Positions 18,501-25,219 of a stretch of DNA of 64,000 bases are shown piece by piece. The notes under the pieces are model-generated. The model worked only from the letters and a program-made list of their open reading frames with translations. It was not told the origin of the DNA and searched no databases. The position numbers and the translations under genes are program-made. This stretch comes from Enterococcus mediterraneensis (lineage in GTDB: Bacteria > Bacillota > Bacilli > Lactobacillales > Enterococcaceae). The stretch spans positions 1,940,369-2,004,368 of the forward strand of contig NZ_UWOP01000001.1 of the NCBI RefSeq assembly GCF_900604485.1. The letters are read 5' to 3'. Each line of letters opens with the position of its first letter. Positions within the stretch are counted from its first letter, which is position 1.

Positions 18501-18755
18501 GGAAACATCAATGGGAAACACAATGAAGATTTGAAAGAAAAATCTCAAACCTTAACACCAAAAGAAGTGCCAACCACACCAAGTACGCCGGAACAACCGG
18601 AAACACCAACCGTTCCAAGTGGCTCTCAAGAATCTAGTCCTACAGTGAAGACATTCCCTCAAACTGGGGAGAAAAATTCTAATGTGTTACTGTTCATTGG
18701 CTTTACATTGATCTTTGCGACGGCAGGCTATTATTTCTGGAATCGCCGAAACTAA
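15528..18755 (+). CDS. Thioester/CnaB-domain LPXTG surface protein
   Basis: A 1075-residue cell-wall adhesin. Residues 1-33 are a signal peptide ending AFA. Residues about 50-200 resemble a thioester adhesion domain: C84 in IFCIEPG and Q132 in AQKMIW could form the internal Cys-Gln thioester. Then come several SpaA/CnaB-like Ig modules (for example EGVLKIKKVDKESG..., QIILDKTG..., ending with the E of ITEK, VTETKAS, LEEVEAPEGF), which normally contain Lys-Asn isopeptide bonds. A Thr/Pro linker precedes the sorting signal FPQTGE, a hydrophobic segment and WNRRN. It probably mediates attachment or mating aggregation. It precedes the transfer genes and has its own terminator. Confidence 0.88.
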   Translation: MKKPRFKNWRLFATLALLGQTIGGAIGPTIAFADEITHPQTVTVHSDQSHLYSVEGTFSDGRTLSEVTVPHYAIYNGEKQDIFCIEPGVPIYNEFTPGYEKNPLPDMPEKAKLVSVLWQNAGTDIDTQMVAQKMIWQEANGYTLHSMNHPDGSAVNIAAIEAKINQAISDYQKKPSFHNSTAKTVLGQSTTVTDTNNLNLSEFDEVVENTANIDYRVNGNQLVITPNANSKESGVLTLKKSAGIGTPVAYKMAGQQTLMAGAIDKPNTYTVKIDVETEGVLKIKKVDKESGAIVPGTVFHLDFGKSLPAKDVTTDKEGVAFLDGIPHGTKVTITEKSVPAPYTIDTTPMTATIKAGETISVTSKNTREKGQIILDKTGVETGSDLWNDNYSLAGNTFAIRKDSPTGEIVQKMITDENGHAETPKEIANALELGTYYVTETKASNGFVNTFKPVKVELKYANQTVALVTNNVKRQNQEITGETTLTKEDKDTGNETQGKAKFKGAEYTLFTAKDGQAVKWSEAFKPEFVKGTKASDETVTLTLDEKNQVAVKHLAINEYYWQETKASEGYTLDETKYPVSIKKVDDSEKNAVITRDVTAKEQVIRFGFDFFKFAGSAAGTAETGFNDLTFKVSPLEGTNEITGAEDEATTAYNEQLGFDGYGKFENLPYGDYLLEEVEAPEGFQKITPLEIRSTFKENKEDFVKSEYVFTITEQGQKQPIKTVIVPYEKLTNKAFSVSLNRLMLYDLPEEEDSLTSLATWKDGDKELTTLDSTELIDKLSYNLHEIKEDWYVVAQAIDVETTKVAQEKDEKAKPVVIAETTATLANKEKTGTWEILHKLTAEQVLDKTIVLFNYVYENKEAFEAGDEPVAKDASLNNQAQTVNCTVERHVSIQTKAHLEDGSQTFTHGDVVDMFDDVSITHDVLDGSKEAFETILYALLPDGTTKEIWNSGKIDYEVNNKEFTKNVPAEKVDTGKYPEGTKFTFAEINYDKDGNINGKHNEDLKEKSQTLTPKEVPTTPSTPEQPETPTVPSGSQESSPTVKTFPQTGEKNSNVLLFIGFTLIFATAGYYFWNRRN

Positions 18756-18794
18756 GGTGATGAGATGAAACAACTAAATAGGAAGAACCAACGT

Positions 18795-18833
18795 GCGCGA
18801 CCGCCTCCTAAAAAAGTGGTCGCGCTATTTTTG
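18795..18833 (+). terminator. Terminator after the adhesin gene
   Basis: GCGCGACC/GGTCGCGC stem followed by TATTTTTG. Confidence 0.85.
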
Positions 18834-18867
18834 TATTCAAAACTAACAATGAAAAGAGGAAAAAAAG

Positions 18868-19182
18868 ATGGAATTGAAATTTGTTGTGCCAGATATGGTC
18901 GAAACCTTTGGAAAGATCAGTTATGCCGGAGAAGGCGAAGTTTTAACAGAAGGATATGGTCGAAATACTACGGTGATTGGCCACAGTTATCATTTGTATT
19001 CCAGTAAACAACGGGCTGATGATATTGAAGTGGTGGTAGCTGCGGAAGCCGGCGAAAAGGATTTTGACCAAGATCAACCGCTAAAAGCCGTGAATCCCCA
19101 CTTGGTTGCCAAAGGTTATGAGATTGAGAATCGTGGGTTTACCGACTACGTGTTGTATGTTGATGATTTAGTGAAAGCTTAG
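18868..19182 (+). CDS. Tn916 Orf23-like (YdcP/DUF961) protein
   Basis: A 104-residue protein matching the small DUF961/YdcP proteins at the start of the Tn916 transfer operon (VPDMVETFGKISYAGEG, then YHLYSSKQRADDIEVVV). The pair Orf23/Orf22 is always first in the module; in Tn916-like elements these proteins have been linked to rolling-circle replication helper functions. The ATG has AAGAGGA upstream. It is followed after 11 bases by its paralogue. Confidence 0.85.
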   Translation: MELKFVVPDMVETFGKISYAGEGEVLTEGYGRNTTVIGHSYHLYSSKQRADDIEVVVAAEAGEKDFDQDQPLKAVNPHLVAKGYEIENRGFTDYVLYVDDLVKA

Positions 19183-19193
19183 GAGGAAAAAAG

Positions 19194-19568
19194 ATGAGAT
19201 TAACAGAAGGTATTGTCGTAGATTCAGGATTAACGTTTGGGAAGTTGCGCTTTTCTGCATTACGTCGAGAAGTACGGAAACAAAACGAGGATGGGACGAT
19301 TAGTAACGAGGTAAAAGAACGGACCTATAATTTGAAATCCTCCGCGCAAGGTCGAATGATCCAAGTTAGTATCCCAGCAAATGTGCCCTTACGCGAGTTT
19401 GCCTATGATGCAGAGGTAGAGTTGGTCAATCCAATCGTGGATACGGTCGCCAATTATGTTTTCCGAGAAGGAACTACTGTCAATTGGTTCATTAAGGCAG
19501 ATGATTTAGTCTTGAAACGACAACCAAATCAGGGAAATCCTGCGAACCAAAATGAAGGAAAGAAATAG
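19194..19568 (+). CDS. Tn916 Orf22-like (YdcP/DUF961) protein
   Basis: A 124-residue protein of the same DUF961/YdcP group, with the characteristic FGKLRFSALRREVR and NLKSSAQGRMIQVSIPA blocks and a strand ending NWFIKADDLVLK. It follows Orf23 with a strong AGGAGG site and is part of the same operon. The C-terminal 15 residues are a Gln/Asn-rich tail. Confidence 0.87.
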   Translation: MRLTEGIVVDSGLTFGKLRFSALRREVRKQNEDGTISNEVKERTYNLKSSAQGRMIQVSIPANVPLREFAYDAEVELVNPIVDTVANYVFREGTTVNWFIKADDLVLKRQPNQGNPANQNEGKK

Positions 19569-19577
19569 GTGAAGATT

Positions 19578-19922
19578 ATGGAAATTAATGTTGAACATAT
19601 TTTAGATTGTCTCGATCAATATGGCAAAGGTGAACTAACGGAGGAACAACTCACTAACGCATTAACCTATGATGAAAAAATGTTTCTGATTATGCATCAA
19701 GGGTTACTGGAAGTAGGTAACGATGCCAAAGAAGACTTTGATGTACTGAATTGGTTAGGGGAAGAAGCGTCCTTCTTTATGGTTGTCGAAGTAAATGAAA
19801 CCTTATGTCGCCAAGCAGAATCAGTCTTAGAAGAAATCGGTGTGGAAATGCCGGACGCCATTGAAAGCTTTTTAAAACAATTAGTTGAAACAGAGCAACT
19901 CCCCGTAGCAGTAAATGACTAG
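19578..19922 (+). CDS. Protein with RelB/DinJ-like C-terminus
   Basis: A 114-residue acidic protein with no counterpart in Tn916 itself. Residues about 66-111 (VVEVNETLCRQAESVLEEIG, then EMPDAIESFLKQLVETEQLP) have the pattern of a RelB/DinJ antitoxin ribbon-helix-helix: a strand, a long helix, a G-V/L-x-M/P-x-D-A-I turn and a second helix ending in LP. The first 65 residues are an unrelated helical domain. No toxin gene is adjacent. AGGTGA lies six bases upstream of the ATG at 19578. It could be a transfer-operon regulator built on an antitoxin fold; I infer this only from pattern. Confidence 0.55.
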   Translation: MEINVEHILDCLDQYGKGELTEEQLTNALTYDEKMFLIMHQGLLEVGNDAKEDFDVLNWLGEEASFFMVVEVNETLCRQAESVLEEIGVEMPDAIESFLKQLVETEQLPVAVND

Positions 19923-19936
19923 CTTAACTTTTTGAA

Positions 19937-19968
19937 ATTACCCAATAAAATCCTATTGGGCAATTTTT
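19937..19968 (+). terminator. Terminator or attenuator before orf21
   Basis: CCCAATA/TATTGGG stem extended by ATT/AAT, followed by a T run. Confidence 0.75.
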
Positions 19969-19990
19969 ATTGGAGGTGGAAATCATCAAA

Positions 19991-21349
19991 ATGTACAAAG
20001 GGCATCGCATAAGGGCAGGAGATCAGCACTTGGTTTATCACTTTATTCTTGGGTGGCTAATCATTTTATTCATCGGTTGGATGGGTGTCTTTTATTTTCA
20101 AGAGCTTAGACAATTTGATATTTCTAAGCTATCACTTTCCACTAGTGAAATTGATTGGTCCATAAAAGAGTTAATCTGCTTACTAGGAAGTCTCACTCTT
20201 TCAGGAGCTATGATGTTACTTTATATTCACTTTTTTCAGGATCATTGGCGAAGTTTGTGGCATCGACAAAAGCTAGCCCGGATGATTCTAGAAAACCATT
20301 GGTATGAAGTAAAGCAAACTCAAAGTGAAGGCTTTTTCAAAGATTTGAATAGTAGTCGGACCAAAGAGAGTATCAGTTACTTCCCCAAAATTTATTATCG
20401 AATGAAGGATGGCTTACTGTCTATTCGCGTTCAAATTTCACTGGGAAAATATCAAGATCAACTCTTGAAATTGGAAAAGAAGTTAGAAAGTGGGTTGTAT
20501 TGTGAGTTAGTAGAAAAAGAACTCAAAGACTCTTATGTGGAATACACCTTGTTATACGATATGATTGCCAATCGAATTGGAATTGAAGAAGTAGTGGCAG
20601 AAAATGGTGCTTTGCGATTGATGAAAAATCAAGTATGGGCGTATGATTCCTTGCCCCACATGTTAATTGCTGGTGGGACAGGTGGTGGGAAGACCTATTT
20701 CCTCCTCACCATTATCGAAGCACTATTGAAGTCAGATGCAGAATTGTTTATCCTCGATCCCAAAAATGCAGATTTAGCTGATTTAGGTACGGTAATGCCT
20801 CATGTTTATTCTCAAAAGGAAGAAATTTCTGATTGTGTGGAAGATTTTTATGAACGCATGATGGCTCGTAGCAAGGCAATGAAAGAAATGCCCAACTACA
20901 AAACAGGAGAGAATTATGCGTATCTTGGACTTCCGCCCAACTTTTTAATCTTTGATGAATACGTGGCTTATATGGAAATGTTAACGACAAAAGAAAGTGC
21001 GGTGATTTTGAATAAGCTTAAACAAATCGTGATGTTAGGTCGTCAATCTGGTTTCTTTCTGATTCTAGCTTGTCAAAGACCAGATGCGAAATACTTGGGA
21101 GACGGAATTCGGGATCAATTCAACTTTCGTGTAGCTTTAGGACGTATGAGTGAACTCGGGTATTCCATGATGTTTGGCGAAGTTGATAAAAATTTCTTTA
21201 TGAAACGCATCAAAGGTCGAGGATATGTGGATACTGGAGGGAGTGTGATTAGTGAATTTTATACGCCTCTTGTGCCAAAAGGGCATGATTTCTTAAAGGA
21301 AATTAGAAACATCGCTGGATTAACCGTTCATATGGAAAGAAAAAAATAA
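19991..21349 (+). CDS. Tn916 Orf21-like FtsK/SpoIIIE coupling ATPase
   Basis: A 452-residue type IV coupling protein that drives the relaxase-DNA complex toward the mating channel. Two N-terminal membrane helices (about 20-45 and 65-85) precede the FtsK-type motor: Walker A AGGTGGGKT at about 226-234, Walker B LIFDEY, and the sensor block LILACQRPDAKYLG. The ATG at 19991 is eleven bases after GGAGGTGG; an in-frame TTG upstream would place the ribosome-binding site within the gene. It is the Orf21 equivalent; the order orf22-[RelB-like]-orf21 is otherwise conserved. Confidence 0.93.
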   Translation: MYKGHRIRAGDQHLVYHFILGWLIILFIGWMGVFYFQELRQFDISKLSLSTSEIDWSIKELICLLGSLTLSGAMMLLYIHFFQDHWRSLWHRQKLARMILENHWYEVKQTQSEGFFKDLNSSRTKESISYFPKIYYRMKDGLLSIRVQISLGKYQDQLLKLEKKLESGLYCELVEKELKDSYVEYTLLYDMIANRIGIEEVVAENGALRLMKNQVWAYDSLPHMLIAGGTGGGKTYFLLTIIEALLKSDAELFILDPKNADLADLGTVMPHVYSQKEEISDCVEDFYERMMARSKAMKEMPNYKTGENYAYLGLPPNFLIFDEYVAYMEMLTTKESAVILNKLKQIVMLGRQSGFFLILACQRPDAKYLGDGIRDQFNFRVALGRMSELGYSMMFGEVDKNFFMKRIKGRGYVDTGGSVISEFYTPLVPKGHDFLKEIRNIAGLTVHMERKK

Positions 21350-21357
21350 TAGGATGT

Positions 21358-21389
21358 AGCCTAGAATATCAATAATCCTAGGCTTTTTT
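21358..21389 (+). terminator. Terminator after orf21
   Basis: AGCCTAG/CTAGGCT stem followed by TTTTTT, separating orf21 from the methyltransferase gene. Confidence 0.85.
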
Positions 21390-21402
21390 GTTGAGGTGAT
21401 TT

Positions 21403-22545
21403 ATGAGATTTTTAGATTTATTCGCCGGAATTGGCGGCTTTCGCTTAGGTATGGAACAAGCGGGTCACCAGTGTATTGGCTTTTGTGAAATTGATGAATT
21501 TGCTCGAAGGAGTTATAAGGCAATCCATGATACAAGTAAGGAGGTGGAAATGTATGACATCACAAGTGTATCAGACAAGTTTGTTCAATCCCTCGGACCA
21601 GTGGACATCCTTTGCGGCGGATTTCTGTGCCAAGCTTTTTCAATTGCGGGAAAGCGGCAAGGATTTTCCGATACTCGAGGTACTTTATTCTTTGAAATCG
21701 CTCGATTCGCCACTCTTCTCCAACCTAAGCTTCTATTCCTTGAGAACATCCGGGGATTGCTTAATCACGAAGGAGGGGCTACGTTCGAGACGATCCTCCG
21801 AACACTGGATGGATTGGGGTATGATGTGGAATGGCAAGTGCTTAACTCAAAGGCCTACGTTCCCCAAAGCCGTGAGCGGGTCTTCCTTATCGGACATTCT
21901 CGAGACGCATGTACCGAACAAGTATTTCCTATCATTGGATCGGCTCCAACATCTGATCAAAACATCAGAAACTTGGTAAATATCAATCCTTCCAATCGAG
22001 GCATGGGTGGACAAGTCTATGGTTCAGATGGTGTAGCGCCCACCTTAACTGGTGATGAAGGAATCAAAATCGCACTACCGGTAAAGGATGGTATTTCTGT
22101 AGCGGGTATGTTACCGGGAAATTTTGAACAAGGCAATCGGGTATACGAAGTAACCGGAACAGCTCCCACTTTGTCAACGAAACAAGGGGGAACAAAGATT
22201 ATGATTCGGAAAAATGAAACAGAATATCAAGAGGTGAAGCCAGGGGACAGTGTGAACCTGGCTTTTCCTAATTCCACAAGTCGCCGAGGCCGTCTCGGGA
22301 AACAAAGTGTGCATACTTTGCTAACGGGAGACCAACAAGCGGTAGTCACGGATCAGTACCAGATTCGAAAGTTAACACCTAGAGAGTGTTGGCGACTTCA
22401 AGGATTTCCCGATTGGGCTTTTGACCGAGCTTCTCAAGTCAATTCAGATAGTCAGTTGTATAAGCAAGCCGGAAACTCAGTAACAGTTCCGGTCATTTTT
22501 GATATTGCCAGAAGATTAAAGGAGGTAAAAATAGATGATTTATGA
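21403..22545 (+). CDS. DNA (cytosine-5)-methyltransferase, altered PCQ motif
   Basis: A 380-residue m5C methyltransferase. Motif I is LDLFAGIGGFRLG, motif VI LENIRGLL, motif VIII QSRERVFLIG, and motif X QAGNSVTVPVIF. The catalytic loop (motif IV) reads GGFLCQAFS: Cys76 is present, but the nearly invariant proline before it is Leu75 (codon CTG, 21625-21627). This could reduce activity. No restriction enzyme is adjacent, so it is an orphan, most likely protecting the element on entry into a new host. It lies between orf21 and oriT and overlaps the next gene by 11 bases. Confidence 0.93.
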   Translation: MRFLDLFAGIGGFRLGMEQAGHQCIGFCEIDEFARRSYKAIHDTSKEVEMYDITSVSDKFVQSLGPVDILCGGFLCQAFSIAGKRQGFSDTRGTLFFEIARFATLLQPKLLFLENIRGLLNHEGGATFETILRTLDGLGYDVEWQVLNSKAYVPQSRERVFLIGHSRDACTEQVFPIIGSAPTSDQNIRNLVNINPSNRGMGGQVYGSDGVAPTLTGDEGIKIALPVKDGISVAGMLPGNFEQGNRVYEVTGTAPTLSTKQGGTKIMIRKNETEYQEVKPGDSVNLAFPNSTSRRGRLGKQSVHTLLTGDQQAVVTDQYQIRKLTPRECWRLQGFPDWAFDRASQVNSDSQLYKQAGNSVTVPVIFDIARRLKEVKIDDL

Positions 22546-22825
22546 TGAGTTGATTGGAGAAATCTACTGGGTGATTGGCAAGATTCAGTCAGATCCGGAA
22601 TTGGAAGAAGAACTATACCGGCTCAATTTTGATATTCGAAAAAATGGGGTGAAAGTCCCTGGTGATTCATATGTAATGGACGAGGAAACCGATACTCGAA
22701 TTGAACTAAATCAAGTAATCACGGAACTTGAACGGATTGCGGACCTTGCGAAAGAACCGGATATCCGTCAATACTTGTTCGAGATAAAAGCAGAACTAGA
22801 AATTGAGGGGATTACCGCGGAATAA
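22535..22825 (+). CDS. Hypothetical protein ahead of oriT
   Basis: A 96-residue, strongly acidic and probably all-helical protein that I do not recognise. It begins MIYDELIGEIYWVIGKIQSD and ends in a run of Glu-rich heptad-like sequence (ELERIADLAKE, IKAELEIEG). AAAGGAGG precedes the start, inside the methyltransferase stop region, so the two are coupled. Its position between the methyltransferase and oriT suggests a transfer or anti-restriction accessory role, which is a guess from location. Confidence 0.6.
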   Translation: MIYDELIGEIYWVIGKIQSDPELEEELYRLNFDIRKNGVKVPGDSYVMDEETDTRIELNQVITELERIADLAKEPDIRQYLFEIKAELEIEGITAE

Positions 22826-22854
22826 CAGGTAAATAAACCACTGATAGGCGCTGA

Positions 22855-22957
22855 CCGCGGGGGATTTGCGAAGCAGAAATCCTCCGTGGTGCTGTGCCTG
22901 TTCATGGACGGCGCCAGCCGGCCATGATGTCTCACCCCCCGTATCTAACAGGGGGGT
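22855..22957 (+). other. Origin of transfer (oriT)
   Basis: The nic-type inverted repeat ACCCCCC (22934-22940), ten-base loop GTATCTAACA, GGGGGGT (22951-22957) matches the oriT hairpin of Tn916 and ICEBs1, including CTAACA ahead of the G run. It lies directly upstream of the relaxase, as expected. A second GC-rich imperfect hairpin (about 22855-22889) and a GC-rich block at 22900-22925 belong to the same region, which is otherwise gene-free. Confidence 0.85.
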
Positions 22958-23082
22958 ACAAAAACACAAAAAAATAAGCAAGCAACGATTGAGAATTGCT
23001 GGTGTATCAAGGAAATTAACGATTTGATTCAGTGTGAAGTATTCGTCAATTACTTCACACTTTTGCTTTAGGAGGTGATTAT

Positions 23083-24267
23083 TTGGCGAAAAGAAATTTA
23101 AGCAAGGAATTGCTGAAAGAAAAGCGTAAGGATTACAAGATTTCGCAGAACAAATTAGCTGTCGCATGTAATTTGACTAGAGAATATATCAATAAGATTG
23201 AATCAGGTCTACTTACACCATCAGAAAAAACCATGAGGAAAATTTTTGACCAACTGGAAAGTTTCAATCCCGATTTGCCTTTGACGTTACTGTTTGACTA
23301 TGTAAGGATTCGTTTCCCCACAACGGATGTACGGAAAATTATTCAAGAAATTCTCCATTTGAAATTTGAGTATATGCTTCATGAGGATTACGCCTTTTAC
23401 TCTTATCAGGAACAATATGTCATGGGCGATATTGTGATGATGTTGTCTCATGAAGAAGATAAGGGCGTTCTTTTGGAATTAAAGGGGCGAGGTTGTCGGC
23501 AATTTGAAACTTTTTTACTTGCTCAAAAGCGTAGCTGGTACGACTTTTTCGGAGATTGTCTAAAAGCCGGTGGCGTGATGAAACGCATAGACTTGGCAAT
23601 CAATGATCGAGTGGGGCTATTGAATATTCCTGATTTAACGAAAAAATGTCAGGAGGAAGAATGTATCTCCTTGTTTCGTACCTTCAAAAGTTACCGTTCC
23701 GGGGAACTGTTGAAAGCTGATGAAAAGGATGGTATGGGCAATACCTTATATATCGGTAGTCTTAAAAGTGAAGTTTATTTTTGTTTGTACGAGAAAGATT
23801 ATGAGCAGTATATCAAGTTAGGGATTCCATTAGACCAAACTGAAACGAAGAACCGGTTTGAAATTCGGTTGAAAAACGATCGTGCCTATCATGCGATTCA
23901 AGATTTGTTAAAAGGTCGTAGCATTGAAAGTACCACGTTTTCCATTATCAACCGTTATTTGCGATTTGCGGATAAAGTAGAAGGCAAAAGGCGAACCAAC
24001 TGGCCCTTAAATGAACGATGGGGTCGCTTTATTGGGCGGAATCGCAAGGAAATCCAATTAACCTCTGAGCCGAAACCTTATACTATCGAACGAACCTTGA
24101 ATTGGCTTGGACGTCAAGTCGCCCCTACGTGGAAGATGGCTAAGGAGTTGGATCGGTTGAATCAGACCACTTATATCCAGGATATGGTACAGAATGCGCG
24201 ACTCTCGGACCGACACAAAAAGATTTTGGAGCAACAAAGTGTGGCAATTGAAAACCTGATTATATGA
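23083..24267 (+). CDS. MobT-type relaxase (Tn916 Orf20)
   Basis: A 394-residue relaxase/replication initiator of the Rep_trans (pT181-like) class. Residues 1-60 are a helix-turn-helix (KISQNKLAVACNLTREYINKIESG), followed by the catalytic rolling-circle domain (RIDLAINDRVGLLNIPDL with metal-binding Asp, then YIGSLKSEVYFCLYEKD and the catalytic-tyrosine region). It nicks oriT and starts strand transfer and element replication. The start is TTG at 23083, after an ideal AGGAGG six bases upstream. Cognate oriT lies immediately upstream. Confidence 0.93.
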   Translation: MAKRNLSKELLKEKRKDYKISQNKLAVACNLTREYINKIESGLLTPSEKTMRKIFDQLESFNPDLPLTLLFDYVRIRFPTTDVRKIIQEILHLKFEYMLHEDYAFYSYQEQYVMGDIVMMLSHEEDKGVLLELKGRGCRQFETFLLAQKRSWYDFFGDCLKAGGVMKRIDLAINDRVGLLNIPDLTKKCQEEECISLFRTFKSYRSGELLKADEKDGMGNTLYIGSLKSEVYFCLYEKDYEQYIKLGIPLDQTETKNRFEIRLKNDRAYHAIQDLLKGRSIESTTFSIINRYLRFADKVEGKRRTNWPLNERWGRFIGRNRKEIQLTSEPKPYTIERTLNWLGRQVAPTWKMAKELDRLNQTTYIQDMVQNARLSDRHKKILEQQSVAIENLII

Positions 24268-24281
24268 AAAGAGGAATAGTT

Positions 24282-24377
24282 ATGGGAATTATAAAAGATA
24301 TTTTACTGGTATTTGGTGGCAGTCTACTTGGTGTCACTGTGATGTGCTTGATGAATGCAAGTGCAGCGGCGGACTGA
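24282..24377 (+). CDS. Small DUF3789 membrane protein
   Basis: A 31-residue protein (MGIIKDILLVFGGSLLGVTV, then MCLMNASAAAD) with one membrane helix. Such DUF3789 peptides are found directly after orf20 in many Tn916-like elements; their function is unknown. It has its own ribosome-binding site, AAGAGGA, and lies 14 bases after the relaxase stop. Confidence 0.7.
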   Translation: MGIIKDILLVFGGSLLGVTVMCLMNASAAAD

Positions 24378-24405
24378 GCAATGGAAAAGAAAGGAAAGTG
24401 ACGAG

Positions 24406-24627
24406 ATGAATTTCGGACAAAATTTGTATCAATGGTTTTTAACCAATGCGCAATCTTTAGTTTTACTGGCAATTGTGGTCATTGGTTTGTTTTTAGGATT
24501 TAAGCGAGAGTTTTCCAAACTGATTGGCTTTTTGGTGATTGCCTTGATTGCGGTAGGTCTGGTCTTTAATGCTTCTGGTGTGAAAGATGTCTTACTCAAT
24601 TTGTTTAACCGAATTGTCGGGGCTTAG
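24406..24627 (+). CDS. TcpD family membrane protein (Tn916 Orf19)
   Basis: A 73-residue protein with two membrane helices (SLVLLAIVVIGLFLGFKREF and IGFLVIALIAVGLVF). The sequence is that of the TcpD-like Orf19 of Tn916-type elements, a small component of the conjugation channel. The ATG at 24406 follows GAAAGGAAAG; the upstream in-frame extension crosses the DUF3789 gene end and is rejected. Confidence 0.87.
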   Translation: MNFGQNLYQWFLTNAQSLVLLAIVVIGLFLGFKREFSKLIGFLVIALIAVGLVFNASGVKDVLLNLFNRIVGA

Positions 24628-24638
24628 GGGGAATCACA

Positions 24639-25142
24639 ATGGAACAGATGCGTGTTTATATTGCGAACCTTGGAAAATACAATGAAGGTGAGTTGGTGGG
24701 GGCATGGTTTACCCCACCTGTCGATTTTGATGAAGTGAAAGAACGGATTGGATTAAATAATGAATATGAGGAATATGCAATTCATGATTATGAACTACCT
24801 TTTGAGATTGATGAATATACGCCAATTGAAGAGATTAATCGGTTGTGTGGTTTAGCAGAAGAACTTGAAGGAACGCCAATTGGTGAGGTTGCTTTAGAGA
24901 TTCAACATGCTTTCTTTAATTCTTTTGAGGAAATGGTAGAGCATGTGGATGATATTGTCTATTATCCGGACTGTGATGATATGAGTGATGTGGCGTATTA
25001 TTTGATTGTGGAAGCTGGTGATTTTGGCGAAGTACCAGAACACTTGAAGACGTATATTGATTTTGATGCGTGTGGTCGAGATTTGGAGATTGGAGGGAAT
25101 TATCTGGTTACTAGTCGAGGAATATTTGAATATGTTGGTTAA
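24639..25142 (+). CDS. ardA: Antirestriction protein ArdA (Tn916 Orf18)
   Basis: A 167-residue, very acidic protein of the ArdA family, which mimics the DNA double helix and inhibits type I restriction enzymes in the recipient cell. The opening MEQMRVYIANLGKYNEGELVG and the block LVGAWFTPPVDFDEVKERIGL are diagnostic; the acidic surface is visible throughout (EEYAIHDYELPFEIDEY). It is in its usual place before orf17, but a PHP-ATPase gene has been added between them. Confidence 0.95.
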   Translation: MEQMRVYIANLGKYNEGELVGAWFTPPVDFDEVKERIGLNNEYEEYAIHDYELPFEIDEYTPIEEINRLCGLAEELEGTPIGEVALEIQHAFFNSFEEMVEHVDDIVYYPDCDDMSDVAYYLIVEAGDFGEVPEHLKTYIDFDACGRDLEIGGNYLVTSRGIFEYVG

Positions 25143-25154
25143 TACAAAGTAGAC

Positions 25155-25184
25155 TTGACTACTGATAAATCAGAAGGCTATGAT
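25155..25184 (+). promoter_or_regulatory. Promoter for the PHP-ATPase gene
   Basis: TTGACT at 25155-25160, 18 bases, TATGAT at 25179-25184, about 35 bases before the ATG. This gives the gene its own promoter inside the transfer operon. Confidence 0.55.
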
Positions 25185-25219
25185 TGATTTAATGATAAAC
25201 ATAAGTAGGAAGTGACAAT

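Noticed and set aside
21403-22545. Complete restriction-modification system
   Set aside because: No restriction endonuclease gene lies on either side of the methyltransferase; the neighbour at 22535 is too small and shows no nuclease motif.
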